Assembly: GCA_963711465.1 (NCBI GenBank)
Contig: CAVQEG010000001.1
Location: forward strand, 1,426,001-1,490,000
Direction: 5' to 3'
DNA length: 64,000 nucleotides
Source of the DNA: CAVQEG01 sp963711465
Lineage (GTDB): Bacteria > Bacteroidota > Ignavibacteria > OLB7
Below are positions 24,330 to 35,200 of this stretch, piece by piece. The position numbers and the translations under genes were made by a program. Under the pieces are notes generated by a model. The model did not search any database and was not told the DNA's origin. It saw only the letters and a program-made list of their open reading frames with translations. Position 1 is the stretch's first letter; the number at the start of each line of letters is the position of its first letter.

Positions 24330-27300
24330 TTACTCGACGATGCGGAAACCACCGACGACGACCGCGAACTTCTTGATGGTCTCGGCGCCGCTCGGCGTCG
24401 TGATCCGCGCGATCATCAGCTGGCTCTGTGCCTGACGATTTGCCTTCGTCAGCAGATCCCATGCGTCGACTGCAATACGACCGTCACTCGTCGGAGCGTG
24501 ATGCTCGATCGTCTGCAGCAGCTCGCCCGCCTCGGTATAGATCTGAATCGTGCAGTCGACCGGAAGCCGCGTGAAGTAGAGCTTGCGCGCCGTGTTCGAC
24601 TGCTGCCCGATGTGTGAGATCAGGTACGGATTCGGGACCACCCGGATCGCGTCGAGCTCGTCGTCGGTGATCTGATCTGATGGCACCACCGTCTTCTGAA
24701 TTGCCACCGAGACCTTTGCACCGGGAACCGGAAGTCCCGCGGCCCCTCCCTGCAGGTCGAAGGCCACCTTGTCTCCCGGCTGGAAGTCCTGTGTCGGCGT
24801 GGTCTCCGGCACGTTCTGGTCCTCGGCCCGGATTCCGACCGAGCCCATACCCGCGTAGTCGAGCAGCACCTCGGCACCGTTGACCACGAGCAGATGCGTG
24901 AACGACAGCAGGTCGTCGCCATCAGCGGATGGAACGCCCTTCATTCCTGCCGGCACCTGGTAATAGCGGTTCGGCGTGCCGATCGGCAGGTACCGCGACG
25001 AGGCACTGGCGTTTGCCCGGTTGGCGAACTTCAGGCGAGTTGCCTTGTCAAGGCTTCCGGTATTGAGCCAGCCGTAGGCGTACAGCGCGTACTGACCCAT
25101 TCCAACGGTGCGGGCCAAAGGAACTGTCGTCCCCGTCAGCGCCGAGTCGGCCGCGTCCTGCGCCTGCTTGTCGGCCGGGAAATCGTACGAGTAGCTCACC
25201 GTCCGCGTGTGCGTCTGGCCGTCCGGTCCGATCTCGTCGATGTCGTAGTCTCCGACGAACCGCACCTTCAGGTTCAGATACGGCACGTTCGGGAACGTGA
25301 TCGTATCGCCGCGGTTGTTGCTCTGCAGCGTCTCGCTGCACCCGTCACAGGGCTCGAAGGTGACCTCGATCTTCCCTCGCCCGATGCTCGTGATCGGTGC
25401 GTAGGTGAGCACGTGACTCGTCGGATCGACGCTGTAAATCGACGGATACAGCGAGTCCGCAACCAGATTCACGTTCGCACCGGATGCCGCGTTCACCGTA
25501 AACGGATTCTGCCGCGATCCCGGTTCGCCCGTACGCCCGAAGGTGAGCGTGTCGACCGACTGGTCGAAGTCGTAGTCGAAGGACAGACCAAACGTATTGC
25601 GGTAGATGCCGACCGTTCCCAGCACGGGTTGAATCGGATTCGGATAATACGTATCCGAAATCCTGGAATGATCGACGTAGACCGTATCGAAGGTGGTATC
25701 GGAGCCGACGATATGCGGAATCGTGCGGTAGCCGTATTTCCACACCGAGTCGCGGTAGACGTCGAGGATTCCCGGGATGTCCGTGAATTTGCCGTTGTAG
25801 GCAACGTAGAAGGTTCCCAGGTCGCCCTTCTTGTGGCTGACCATCGTCACCTTCGACAGATACTCCAGCAGAAGGAATCCGTCGGCTCTCGGTATCGGAT
25901 TGAAGATGAAGTCGATGGTGTCATCACCGAAGAGCTGACCGAGTCGCTCCTGATCGTAGACGAGGAACTGCACGTTGCTGATTCCACCGAGTCCCGAGGT
26001 ATCGATCACCGTCGGCGAGGCCGGAGGTCCGGCCGGTGGTGCTTCCGGTGTCGAGCGCACTTCATTGATGTCGAGCACACCGGAATTCACCTTCGATGGC
26101 GTGCCTTCCTCCTTGCTTCCTTCGTCGAATGCCAGGAGTTGATAGTAATAGTCCACGTTATTGATCAGCCGCTCGTTCTGCGACAGATCGGTGGCATCGG
26201 TGACGATCTGCCCGTCGTGGTTGTCGTCGCCCACATCGATGAACGTCCTGTGGTTGGTGACACTGTCCATGATCGAGCGGATCGCGTCGTGCACGATGTC
26301 GCGCGTCGACTTGTCGACGAATGCCTCTCCGTAGCTGTCCCACGCTCCGGAGTCAAGTCCCAGATCGTTCGACGGATCGAACGCGAAGCACCACGCGGTG
26401 TCGCGGAAGTAGACGCCCGGGCGCACGATCAATGTGTCGCTGGCTCCGACGCGCTTGAGCGTGTCGTACACCGCAAGGTGCAGCGTGTCGTAGGCACCGC
26501 CCGGACAGGTGTCGGCCAGCATGGGCAGGATTCCCCATGCTCCGAGGTAACTCTGATCGCCGGTCACCGCGGCCTTGTACCGCTGTGCGTTCGTCGGCAG
26601 ATCGGGCAGTACGAACGACTGGACGGTGGTCCAGCCGAAATCCCAGCCGCTGGTCGTGTCGTTCGGATCGGGTGAGAATTTCGGGCTGCTGACCTTCCGC
26701 TCGCGCTGGATCGTATAGCCCTTGAAGTCCAGCCCGCTCTCGACCGGATCGTAGGAGACTTCCGATGTCGAATCCCACTTGAGCAGAACGCCGTTGTTCA
26801 GCGGCTCCCACGACAGTTTCGCGCGGTCAGGCGGAATCGGTGCAAGGAAGTTCTTGTCATAGACCTCCTGAGCGAACGTATCGACCGCCAGCAGCAGCCG
26901 CATATCCTGGACCGTTCCGGTCGGAGGATTGCTGATACCATTAGCGAACAGAACGCCGACGACGACGCGCGCCGTATCGCCGGGACGCATGTTGAACGGA
27001 CCCGTCGACATGAGGAAGCGGCGGTCACCAGGACCGTTGTCGCCATCGAGATCGCCGGCGGAAATGAACTCGTAGCGCTCGGTCGACGTCAGAGGATCCT
27101 CTTCAATCGGCCACGTCTGAAACGTCGTCAGTCCGATCTGCTCGGAATTTGAAAAGTCGGTCGTGTCCTTACGAATGAACCCGAAGTCGGGCGAGGTGAC
27201 GTCGCGAACGATCGCCGGGCTCTCGAGGAAGTCATAGCCGATGTAGCCGTACCGACCGGTCGGCTCCACATCCGACCACTGCACCGCGAGGTTCAGCGTG

Positions 27301-28265
27301 TCCAGCCCGTTCTCGGCGACGAACTTCGCGCGGTCATTGCTCGGAACACCGATATCCATGTCCATTGCCGGCGCCATGTAGCAGTCCCACAGGGTATCCG
27401 GCGACATGTTGATCACGCGATAGCTGAGGAAGACCATGTCCTTGTACGGACTCGACGGTTTGCCGTCGTCGGCGGGACTCTTTCCGAATCCCCAGGTGTA
27501 GTCGGTCTGCTCGACCTGAATACCGAGCGGGTGACCTGGCTCCTGCTCACCCTCATAGCGCTGCAGATCGGAGTCCTTGTAGGTGGTGAAGATGTCTTCA
27601 CCGGAAATGATCGCCGGGCCCTTCGGAATCGCCGTGCGATTGCGCTGCGTGGTGTCGTCGATATATGTACCGAAGTACTTGTGCATCCGCAGCGTATCCA
27701 GCGGATTGACGTCCCAGATCGGCCAGTTCGGACCTCCCTGACGGGCATCGGCTTCGTCGATGGGAGCGCCGTTGAACGAGTTGTAGTTGGTGGACATGTA
27801 CACGCGGTACTTGTTGATTCCACCCTGGCTGTCGTCGATCGGGGAATCGGTAATCGACCCGGTGATCCTCCCGGGCGTCATCCACGATGCACCGGAGTTC
27901 GGATCGTAGCCGATTTCACTCAGTTCTCGCCGCTGGACGGTGCCATCCGGCATCGTGACGTCCTTCTTGGCGCCGAACCAGAGTCCGCCACCGAAGATGT
28001 ACTTGTGACCGGACCCGCGCGGCCAGATTCCACCGGCGACGCCGGCGGCGACATCGTTTCCGAAAATTCCGTAGTTCGAGGTGAAGAACTCCACGTCGGA
28101 AACGAGGTTCTTCACGTTCTCGAACGTGCCGCCCGGAATCCGCTGAATCGACGCCCCCTTCTCATCCCGATGCTCGCCTTTTTCGGTCTGCGTCGTGTCG
28201 TTGCTGGAGCGGTCCTTGGTCCTGGCCTGCGCCGTTATCGAACCGATCAGGAGCAAACCGATCAC
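24330..28265 (-). CDS. Giant secreted protein with FlgD/T9SS-like C-terminal segment (1311 aa)
   Basis: A long secreted protein typical of Ignavibacteria-like genomes but without a named family. The nominal start is GTG 28265, leaving a truncated signal peptide (IGLLLIGSITAQA). A better-placed ATG at 28311 with AGGGA 6 nt upstream lies one base out of frame (see findings). The body has alternating hydrophilic and beta segments, several Asp-rich stretches (AGDLDGDNGPGDRRFL, DDNHDGQIVTD) that could bind calcium, and a Fn3-like portion (AKLSWEPLNNGVLLKW, YTIQRERKV). The end resembles the FlgD-Ig/T9SS type of C-terminal domain: IRVVPNPYLISH, CTIQIYTEAGELLQTIEH, KKFAVVVGGFRIVE. It sits between a TonB receptor gene and a PorV-like gene, so it is plausibly a surface partner of that receptor. 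Confidence 0.85.
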   Translation of the reverse strand: MIGLLLIGSITAQARTKDRSSNDTTQTEKGEHRDEKGASIQRIPGGTFENVKNLVSDVEFFTSNYGIFGNDVAAGVAGGIWPRGSGHKYIFGGGLWFGAKKDVTMPDGTVQRRELSEIGYDPNSGASWMTPGRITGSITDSPIDDSQGGINKYRVYMSTNYNSFNGAPIDEADARQGGPNWPIWDVNPLDTLRMHKYFGTYIDDTTQRNRTAIPKGPAIISGEDIFTTYKDSDLQRYEGEQEPGHPLGIQVEQTDYTWGFGKSPADDGKPSSPYKDMVFLSYRVINMSPDTLWDCYMAPAMDMDIGVPSNDRAKFVAENGLDTLNLAVQWSDVEPTGRYGYIGYDFLESPAIVRDVTSPDFGFIRKDTTDFSNSEQIGLTTFQTWPIEEDPLTSTERYEFISAGDLDGDNGPGDRRFLMSTGPFNMRPGDTARVVVGVLFANGISNPPTGTVQDMRLLLAVDTFAQEVYDKNFLAPIPPDRAKLSWEPLNNGVLLKWDSTSEVSYDPVESGLDFKGYTIQRERKVSSPKFSPDPNDTTSGWDFGWTTVQSFVLPDLPTNAQRYKAAVTGDQSYLGAWGILPMLADTCPGGAYDTLHLAVYDTLKRVGASDTLIVRPGVYFRDTAWCFAFDPSNDLGLDSGAWDSYGEAFVDKSTRDIVHDAIRSIMDSVTNHRTFIDVGDDNHDGQIVTDATDLSQNERLINNVDYYYQLLAFDEGSKEEGTPSKVNSGVLDINEVRSTPEAPPAGPPASPTVIDTSGLGGISNVQFLVYDQERLGQLFGDDTIDFIFNPIPRADGFLLLEYLSKVTMVSHKKGDLGTFYVAYNGKFTDIPGILDVYRDSVWKYGYRTIPHIVGSDTTFDTVYVDHSRISDTYYPNPIQPVLGTVGIYRNTFGLSFDYDFDQSVDTLTFGRTGEPGSRQNPFTVNAASGANVNLVADSLYPSIYSVDPTSHVLTYAPITSIGRGKIEVTFEPCDGCSETLQSNNRGDTITFPNVPYLNLKVRFVGDYDIDEIGPDGQTHTRTVSYSYDFPADKQAQDAADSALTGTTVPLARTVGMGQYALYAYGWLNTGSLDKATRLKFANRANASASSRYLPIGTPNRYYQVPAGMKGVPSADGDDLLSFTHLLVVNGAEVLLDYAGMGSVGIRAEDQNVPETTPTQDFQPGDKVAFDLQGGAAGLPVPGAKVSVAIQKTVVPSDQITDDELDAIRVVPNPYLISHIGQQSNTARKLYFTRLPVDCTIQIYTEAGELLQTIEHHAPTSDGRIAVDAWDLLTKANRQAQSQLMIARITTPSGAETIKKFAVVVGGFRIVE

Positions 28266-28366
28266 CAGCCACGCCGCGCCCGGACGCCAGATAGGTGTTC
28301 TGAAACTTCATTGTGTATCCCTGTAAGATGAATCGCTCGATTTCGATGTTCGTTCCCATTGGCCCC

Positions 28367-28400
28367 ATGCGTGCCGGGCCCGAGTGGCCGGCGCACGCAT
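28367..28400 (-). terminator. 11-bp hairpin after the first TonB receptor gene
   Basis: ATGCGTGCCGG at 28367-28377 pairs with 28388-28400 (CCG, two bulged bases, GCACGCAT), 16 nt beyond the TonB receptor stop at 28416. No T-run follows. Confidence 0.45.
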
Positions 28401-28415
28401 CGACAGCGGAGGGCG

Positions 28416-31400
28416 TCAGAATTTCACCTTGAACCCGACCGACACCGTGCGCGGCGTCGCGTAGTTCCGGCGCTGGCTCTGATAGGTCGCCACGAAGCGC
28501 TGGTAGGATTCGTATTTCTCCTGCTGCGTTTCGACGCCATCGAGGTTGACGTCGGCGTATGGGTTGTACCACCGCGTTCCAAAGCGATCGTACTGACTCG
28601 CGGCAAACGTCTCCGGACGCGCCGGATCGATCTCCGCATACCACGCCGTCGGAATGAAGTCTCCGACCTTGCGATCGAGGTTCGTTCCGTTCTGATCGGG
28701 TGAGCCCGTCGTGGTGTAGTAGCTGACCGGTCCGGTGATGTTCAGAAGGTTATAGACATCGGCGAAAACGGATATCTCCAGATTGCCGACCGACTCTCCC
28801 ATCAGATCCGAGAGTCGGAACCCACGCTCCAGATGCAGCTCCGTTCCGAACGTCGACGGGTAGCGGTCGCCATTGTATTCGCCGACCTGCTGCCCCTTCG
28901 TGTTGAACCGCGTATACGGAAGTCCGGTGCCGAAGGTGAAGGTGAACTGCGCGTCGGTGTTCTCCAGCAGATGAACGCCACCGAGCGTCGGTCCCTCGTC
29001 CTGGCCCCAGACGACTGCCGCCGTGAGGTTCAGCTTGTGCGTCTGATCGTAGCTCAGCGGGAATTCGGTCAGCGGCACCGTGCGCTTTTCACCGGTGTAC
29101 GGATCGGTACCCGGCAGGTAATTCGACGTCGGATTCGATGACGTTCCCACCGCGCGCTGCAGCGTGTAATTCAACTGGGCGGTGAAGTTGTCCGAAAGCT
29201 CCCGCTCGAGCGTGATCTCCAGACCGCGAACGTTGCCGTAATCCTGAACCGTGTATACCGTGTACGAACTCGGAACCGCCGGTACGTACGTCACGCCCGA
29301 CTGATTGAAAATGTCCCGATAGAACGCCGAGACATCCAGGAAGTACACGTCGGCAATCTGCGCCTCATAGCCCATTTCATAGCTGAAGACCTTCTCCGGA
29401 TCGATGTTCGGATCGCCGAAGATCTGACTGCCGCGCTGTGCATCGCCATAGGCATTGTCGAACAGCAGATTGAATTCCGGCATCTTGAACATCATCGCGA
29501 AGTTCACGCGGAACTGCGATCTGTCAGTGACCGGATAGGTGACCCCGACACGCGGCGACACCTGGAATTTCAACGCTGCGTCCGAGGCGGCGGCAAGTCC
29601 GTTCACCACGTCGATCGGACGCTGCCGGACGGCGGGCGCCTCGAGCGCATTCGGATCGACGAAGTCGAAGCGCACGCCCGGCTCGAAGTTGATCGACTTG
29701 TACTGAAAGCGCGTCTGCACCCAGAGCGCACCCTTCATCGGGTGATACGGATCGATCAGATACTGAGCGAGCGCCTGTCCGGCGGAATCGTCACCGAAAT
29801 ACGGGATGTCGGGGAAGCCGTAGACGTCGAAGAAGGGCTTCGGATTCCACGGCAGCGAGTTGTAATTCCGACGAAGCGTGTAGTAATTGAAATCACCACC
29901 CGCCTTCAGCTGCGTCGCGATGTCCCCGATCGCGAAGTTCGTCTCGTAGGTGCCCGAAAGCGCGTACGTCTCGGATTCTCGGATATCCAGGTTGCGCGAA
30001 TTGCCGTGAATGATGAACGTACCGTCGACGAGTCCGTACGGATTCATGCCCGCGCCGGCCGTCTGGTCGCCCTCAAAGAATCCCGTTATCGGATTGCGCA
30101 TCTGCAGCGTCGGCTCACGCGACGGATCGGTGAACTCATTGAGCGGGGCACGGGCGGTGGGCGCCTCGTAGATGTCGATGATCTGATCACCGTTGGCGTC
30201 GACGATCGGATAGATATCGTACGTATCGAAGATGCCGTAGCTCTTCGTCTCGTCCTTCTTTCCGACCTCGTACCGATTCTTCACCCACGATCCGTTGACC
30301 TCAAAGAAGTCGGCCTGCGAAAGCGCCTGGAAGTACTTCAGCGACGCACGATCGACGATCGTGTTCTGATTGGTCTGCTGCGCATCACGCTCGAGCACGT
30401 TGAGGCGAGCACGCTGCTCGGCGGTCATCTCGTCGGGCGAAAGCGTGTCGGTGTAGATCGGATTGCCGTTGGCGTCCTGCGCGAAGAAGACCGGTTTATC
30501 GAACAGGTATGCACCGCCCCAGCCACCGAGCTCGCGGCTTGTCAGGCCGATCTCACCGGTGGCCTCCAGGTAGATGTCGTCGGTCACATTGAAGTGCAGC
30601 TTGCCGTTGATGTCGCGCACCATGTACTGCTGATCCTGGAGCTCACCGAGATTCAGCGGGGTGAGAGCGAATCCCCACACGCGCTGCGCAATCTGCGTCC
30701 GCGCCGCAGCATACGCCGGGTCCATATCGAGCACGTCGTAGCCGCCGTCACGCGGATGATATTCGAGTGCGCCGGCGAAGAAGAACGTGAGCTTGTTGAA
30801 TCCGGGGAAGGGTCCGCCGAAGCCGAAGTCGAGGTTCTGTGTTGCCGAACCGAGCAGCGTATAGGCAGGAAGCGTCGTGTCCTGGTCTGTGCCGACCTTC
30901 TTCACCGTGATGGCGCTGCTGCTGCCGTAGAGTGCCGGAACGCGTGTGCGGTAGCGAAGCTCTCCCTCGTAGCGATCGTTGCGCCCGGCCCGAGTCACCG
31001 AATTGACCACGCCCGTGAGCACATCGCCGTACTCGGCGCTGATGCCGGAGGAACTCACCTGCACCGTCTGCACACCCAGCTGGGAGACCTGCGGATAGAG
31101 TGATGCCGCGGTGTTTCCAAAGCCGCCGACGAACGGATCACTCACCTCGACGCCGTCCACCTTGATCGACGTCTCCGTGGCGCGACCGCCTCGAATGGAG
31201 AACCCGTTGACGCCATTGGTGTTGACCGAGTTCTCCAGCGCCACGACACCGACGATATCGTTGCGCGTGCTGCGGTCGAGTTCGTCGCGCGAGATTTCGC
31301 GCACCGTACCGACCTGCTCGGGCTGGATGGTACGCCCGGCACGGACGACCACTTCCTTGCCCTGGATCGACTTGGTCGGCAACTCGACCGTTCCAAGGTT

Positions 31401-31691
31401 GGTCGTCTGGTTGACGGAGATGTGGACCGAGCGTTCGACCTTCGAGTAGCCGACGCCGGAGAACTCCACGGTGTAGTCGCCGGCACGGACACCTGCGATG
31501 GTGAATGCGCCGTCGGGTGCTTCCGTCAGACCGCCACGGGGCGTTCCGACGATCCGGATCACCGCCCCGACCACCGGTTTGCCGTTCTCATCGACCACCT
31601 TGCCGGAAAGGACGCCTGTGGTCTGGGCAAGCGCCGCCGACGCCGAGGTGAACAGCAACGCCAATGTCAAACACAGTAGCGTGTGTTTCAT
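28416..31691 (-). CDS. TonB-dependent receptor with carboxypeptidase-like domain (paralog 1)
   Basis: A 1091-aa outer-membrane receptor. ATG 31691 has GGAG 8 nt upstream and begins a clear signal peptide (MKHTLLCLTLALLFTSASA, then ALAQ). A CarboxypepD-regulatory-like domain follows (LSGKVVDENGKPVVGAVIRI, SGVGYSKVERSVHI), then a plug (VALENSVNTNGVNGFSIRGG, ETSIKVDGVEVSDPFVGGFG, GVQTVQVSSSGISAEYGD) and a large beta barrel ending in a terminal aromatic (TVSVGFKVKF). No SusD-like partner is present. It is strongly similar to the next gene upstream, especially through the barrel, so the two are a tandem duplication. The substrate is unknown; it probably imports or docks a polymer or works with the giant secreted protein downstream. 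Confidence 0.95.
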   Translation of the reverse strand: MKHTLLCLTLALLFTSASAALAQTTGVLSGKVVDENGKPVVGAVIRIVGTPRGGLTEAPDGAFTIAGVRAGDYTVEFSGVGYSKVERSVHISVNQTTNLGTVELPTKSIQGKEVVVRAGRTIQPEQVGTVREISRDELDRSTRNDIVGVVALENSVNTNGVNGFSIRGGRATETSIKVDGVEVSDPFVGGFGNTAASLYPQVSQLGVQTVQVSSSGISAEYGDVLTGVVNSVTRAGRNDRYEGELRYRTRVPALYGSSSAITVKKVGTDQDTTLPAYTLLGSATQNLDFGFGGPFPGFNKLTFFFAGALEYHPRDGGYDVLDMDPAYAAARTQIAQRVWGFALTPLNLGELQDQQYMVRDINGKLHFNVTDDIYLEATGEIGLTSRELGGWGGAYLFDKPVFFAQDANGNPIYTDTLSPDEMTAEQRARLNVLERDAQQTNQNTIVDRASLKYFQALSQADFFEVNGSWVKNRYEVGKKDETKSYGIFDTYDIYPIVDANGDQIIDIYEAPTARAPLNEFTDPSREPTLQMRNPITGFFEGDQTAGAGMNPYGLVDGTFIIHGNSRNLDIRESETYALSGTYETNFAIGDIATQLKAGGDFNYYTLRRNYNSLPWNPKPFFDVYGFPDIPYFGDDSAGQALAQYLIDPYHPMKGALWVQTRFQYKSINFEPGVRFDFVDPNALEAPAVRQRPIDVVNGLAAASDAALKFQVSPRVGVTYPVTDRSQFRVNFAMMFKMPEFNLLFDNAYGDAQRGSQIFGDPNIDPEKVFSYEMGYEAQIADVYFLDVSAFYRDIFNQSGVTYVPAVPSSYTVYTVQDYGNVRGLEITLERELSDNFTAQLNYTLQRAVGTSSNPTSNYLPGTDPYTGEKRTVPLTEFPLSYDQTHKLNLTAAVVWGQDEGPTLGGVHLLENTDAQFTFTFGTGLPYTRFNTKGQQVGEYNGDRYPSTFGTELHLERGFRLSDLMGESVGNLEISVFADVYNLLNITGPVSYYTTTGSPDQNGTNLDRKVGDFIPTAWYAEIDPARPETFAASQYDRFGTRWYNPYADVNLDGVETQQEKYESYQRFVATYQSQRRNYATPRTVSVGFKVKF

Positions 31692-32201
31692 TCGAGCACT
31701 CCGAGAATAGATTGAGATATGTGGAAAGCGTTGGGATGTATGCCGTTGGTCAAGCATCATAGGCGTTTCGAAACATTCCGTTCTCCGAGCCGTTCCCCCG
31801 CCCCGTGAGGTGTGGATGCCGATCCGGCCGAGTGTCGCCACGACGCGACCCGCCCGGATCGGTCTCCGATGCAGTCGGCGTGTGGGCCGGATGGACGATG
31901 GGGTTCAGGGTTCGGCTGGGGGCCGAGGTCAGGGAACGTGTTGCGTTCGTGAAGGTCGGAACGTCGTCGGCAGATGGCGCCGCTCGCAACCCGATGCGAT
32001 GGCTGGTCCTGCAGCGGGTCGGCCGGCGAATAGGCAGAAACCACAATGTTAGTGATCTCAGCGCGGATTTCCCACGATTTTCAGCGATTCCCCGCTCCCG
32101 GGGTTCCCCAAATTCTGTTATACGCGAAATTTACACGGAACCCCCTGAAAAGTTACTCGTCTGAATCCTGATCCCCCCGAGGCGCTGTCAGTTCCGCCAA
32201 A
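31692..32201. other. Intergenic region between the tandem TonB receptor genes
   Basis: A 510-bp gap. Besides the hairpin at 32100-32144 it holds short runs of AT-richer sequence near 31700-31780 that could contain a promoter for paralog 1, but no clean TAnnTTTG element was found. No gene is supported. Confidence 0.4.
32100..32144 (-). terminator. Inverted repeat after the second TonB receptor gene
   Basis: GGGGTTCC at 32100-32107 pairs with GGAACCCC at 32137-32144, with an inner AAATT/AATTT pairing, about 57 nt past the stop codon at 32202 on the minus strand. It is a plausible 3' end structure without a T-run. Confidence 0.4.
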
Positions 32202-35200
32202 TCAGAAGTGCACCGCCAAACCCGCAGTCACCGTCCGCGGTGACTGGTAGTTCCGCCGCAGACTCTGATAGGTCGCCACGAACCGCTGATAGGCCGCGTA
32301 CTTCTCCGACTGCGTCTCGACGCCGTCGAGGTTCACATCCGCATACGGGTTGTACCACCGCGTCCCGTACCGATCGTACTGACTTGCCGCAAACGTCTCC
32401 GGCCGCGCAGGGTCGATCTCGCCATACCACGCCGTCGATACGAAGTCCCCGATCCTCCGATCCAGCGACGTCCCGTTCTGATCCGGAGATCCCGTCGTCG
32501 CGAAGACGCCCGTCGGACCGGTCAGGTTCAGCAGGTTCGCCACGTCGGCGAACAGCTCGAGCTGGACGCGCCTGAAGCTCGCTCCCAGGAGACCACCGAG
32601 TGAGAATCTGCGGGAAACGTGCAGGTCGGTGCTCAGCCTCGAAGGAAGACGCTCGCCGTTGTACTCGCCGGTCTGCTGCCCCTTCGCGTTGAACCGCGTG
32701 TACGGCAGCCCGCTGCCGTAGGCCGCGCGCAGCTGCAGCATCGTGTTCTCCAGTAGTGCCACACCGCCGATCGTCGGACCCTCCGAGGTGCCCCAGGCCA
32801 TCGTCACCTCGGCGTTGAACCGGTGCGTCCGGTCGTAGCTGAGCGGGAACTCCGCCAGCGGAACACCCTGCTTCCTGCCGGTGTACGGATCTACCCCGCT
32901 GATCGCCGTCGCGTAGTTCGCGCCCGGACTCGACGCCGTTCCCATCGCCCGCTGCAACGTGTAGCCGAGATTGAATCCGATGTGGTCGGTCACTCGTCGC
33001 TCGAGTGAGACCTCCAGTCCTCGGACGTTCCCGTAGTCCTGGACGTCGTAGATCACATACGACCCGGGCACGGCGGGAACGTACCGCACACCGGACTGGT
33101 TGAAGATGTCCCTGTAGAATGCCGTGATGTCGAACGTCGTCGCGGTGGCGAATTCCGAACGGAACCCAAGCTCGTAGTTGAACACGCGCTGCGGATCGAT
33201 GTCGGGATCGCCGAACACCTGGTTTCCCCGCTGAGCGCTGCCGAATGCGTTGTCGTACAGCAGGTTGTATGCCGGCATGTCGAACATCATGGCGAAGTTG
33301 ACTCGGAACCTCGATCGATCGGTCACCGGATAGCTCACCGAAACCCGCGGCGACACCTGCACCTTCACCGACGCGTCGTTCGACTGCGAAAGGCCATTGA
33401 CGACGTCGACCACCCGCTGACGCTCGACCGGCGCCCGAAGCGAATTGGGATCCGAGAAGTCGAATCGTACGCCCGGCTGGACCGTCACATTCCGATACTC
33501 GAACCTCGATTGCAGCCAGACCGCGCCATCGACCGGATGGTATGGATCGGCAAGAAATGCCGCCATCGCACGCCCGACCGAGTCACTGCCGAAATACGTC
33601 GCGCCGTCATAGCCATAGATATCGAAGAACGGCCGTGAATTCCACGGAAGTGAATTCTGATGACGCCGCAGTGTGTAGAAATTCACCTCCCCTCCCGTTC
33701 GCAACTGCGCAGCTACCGATCCGAGGGTGACGTTGGTCTCAACGGACGCGGTAAGAGAAACCGTTTCGGATTCGCGTTCCTCGAGCAATCGGTCGTTTCC
33801 ATGCACGGCAAACGTACCGTCGACCAGCCCGAAGGGATTCCTCCCGGCTCCCGCCGTTCGCGCCCCCTCGTAGAAACCCGTCACGGGATTGCGAAGCTGT
33901 ATGCTCGGCGCGCGCTCAGGATCGGCGAATTCGTTCAACGGCGAACGACCCGCCGACGCTTCGTATGTGTCTATGATCCCATTGCCATCGATGTCGGTGA
34001 TTTCCGGGATATCGTAGGAGTCGAAGACACCATACGACAGCGTCTCGTCCTTCTTCCCGATCTGCGTGTGATTCCGGACCCACGAACCGGAGATTTCGAA
34101 CAGCGTCGAAGCGGAGAGTTCGTCGGAATACCGTGTTGTGATTCGCTGTACCGAGACGTTTTCATCGCTCTGCTGAACGTCTCGTTCGAGCAGCGAACGA
34201 TTCACGCGGAGCGTATCGCCGTAGTTGACTTCTCCGGATAGGCTGCGCGCGAATTCAACGGGATGATCGAACATATAAGCACCGTCCCATCCTCCGAGTT
34301 CTCGGCTCGTCCACCCGTATTCGGCACTCACTACCAGAATGGCACGCCACGGAAGCTCGTATTTGAAGTTTCCCAGAACGTTCCTGACCATCGACTCCTC
34401 GTGCGGAACCTGTCCGATATTCATTGGTTCCAGCGCGAATCCCCACGCGCGCAGCGCACGCTGTCTTCTCGCATCGGCATATTCCTGCGACATATCGTAT
34501 ACGTCGTATTCGGCGTTCGTATACCTGCGATAATCATATTTGCCGCTGACGAAAAACGTGAGGCCGTGAACGAACGGAACTGGACCGCCGAGCGCGAAGT
34601 CGACGATCATTCGTCCGGAACCCGAACTGCGGACCGGATCGAGCGTCGTGTCGACGGACGAACCGGGCCGGTGGACGGTAATCGGATCTGACCATCCGCC
34701 GAGGATCGAAATCGGTGCCTGGAAGCGGAAGTCGCCACTCAGATGACCAGGATCTCCTGATCGCGTCGTCATTGCGATGTTTCCGCCGAGTGTCCGTCCG
34801 ACCGCGGCGTCGCCACCGGAGGCAACGACGTCGACCGCCTCGATGGCCAGCGTCGACGGCGACGGATGCAGTTCGCTCGGAAGCGAACTCAGACCGCCGG
34901 TTTGCGGATCGATTACTGACGCACCGTCGACGGAAATCTCCACGTCCGTCGCCCGACTGCCACGTACCGATACCCCGCCCTGCTGCGCCGATGCCGACGT
35001 CGTTCTCGTGACCGCGTCGATTACGTCCGGATCTCCTGCCCGCCGCAACCGCTCGCCGGAAATGGATTGAATTGACTCTCCTCCGTTATCCAATCGCGAT
35101 CCATGAACGGTGACGGTATCTCCGGCGCGATCGGAAGCGACGAGTCGAACCACGAGTGTCGCAATTCTACCGGAGACGATCGTGACTGTGGATACCTCGG

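Noticed and set aside
28162..28644. Possible separate small gene between the TonB receptor and the giant secreted protein
   Set aside because: It is the out-of-frame reading of the receptor's 3' end running into the spacer; only its internal ATG at 28311 is of interest, as a displaced start.
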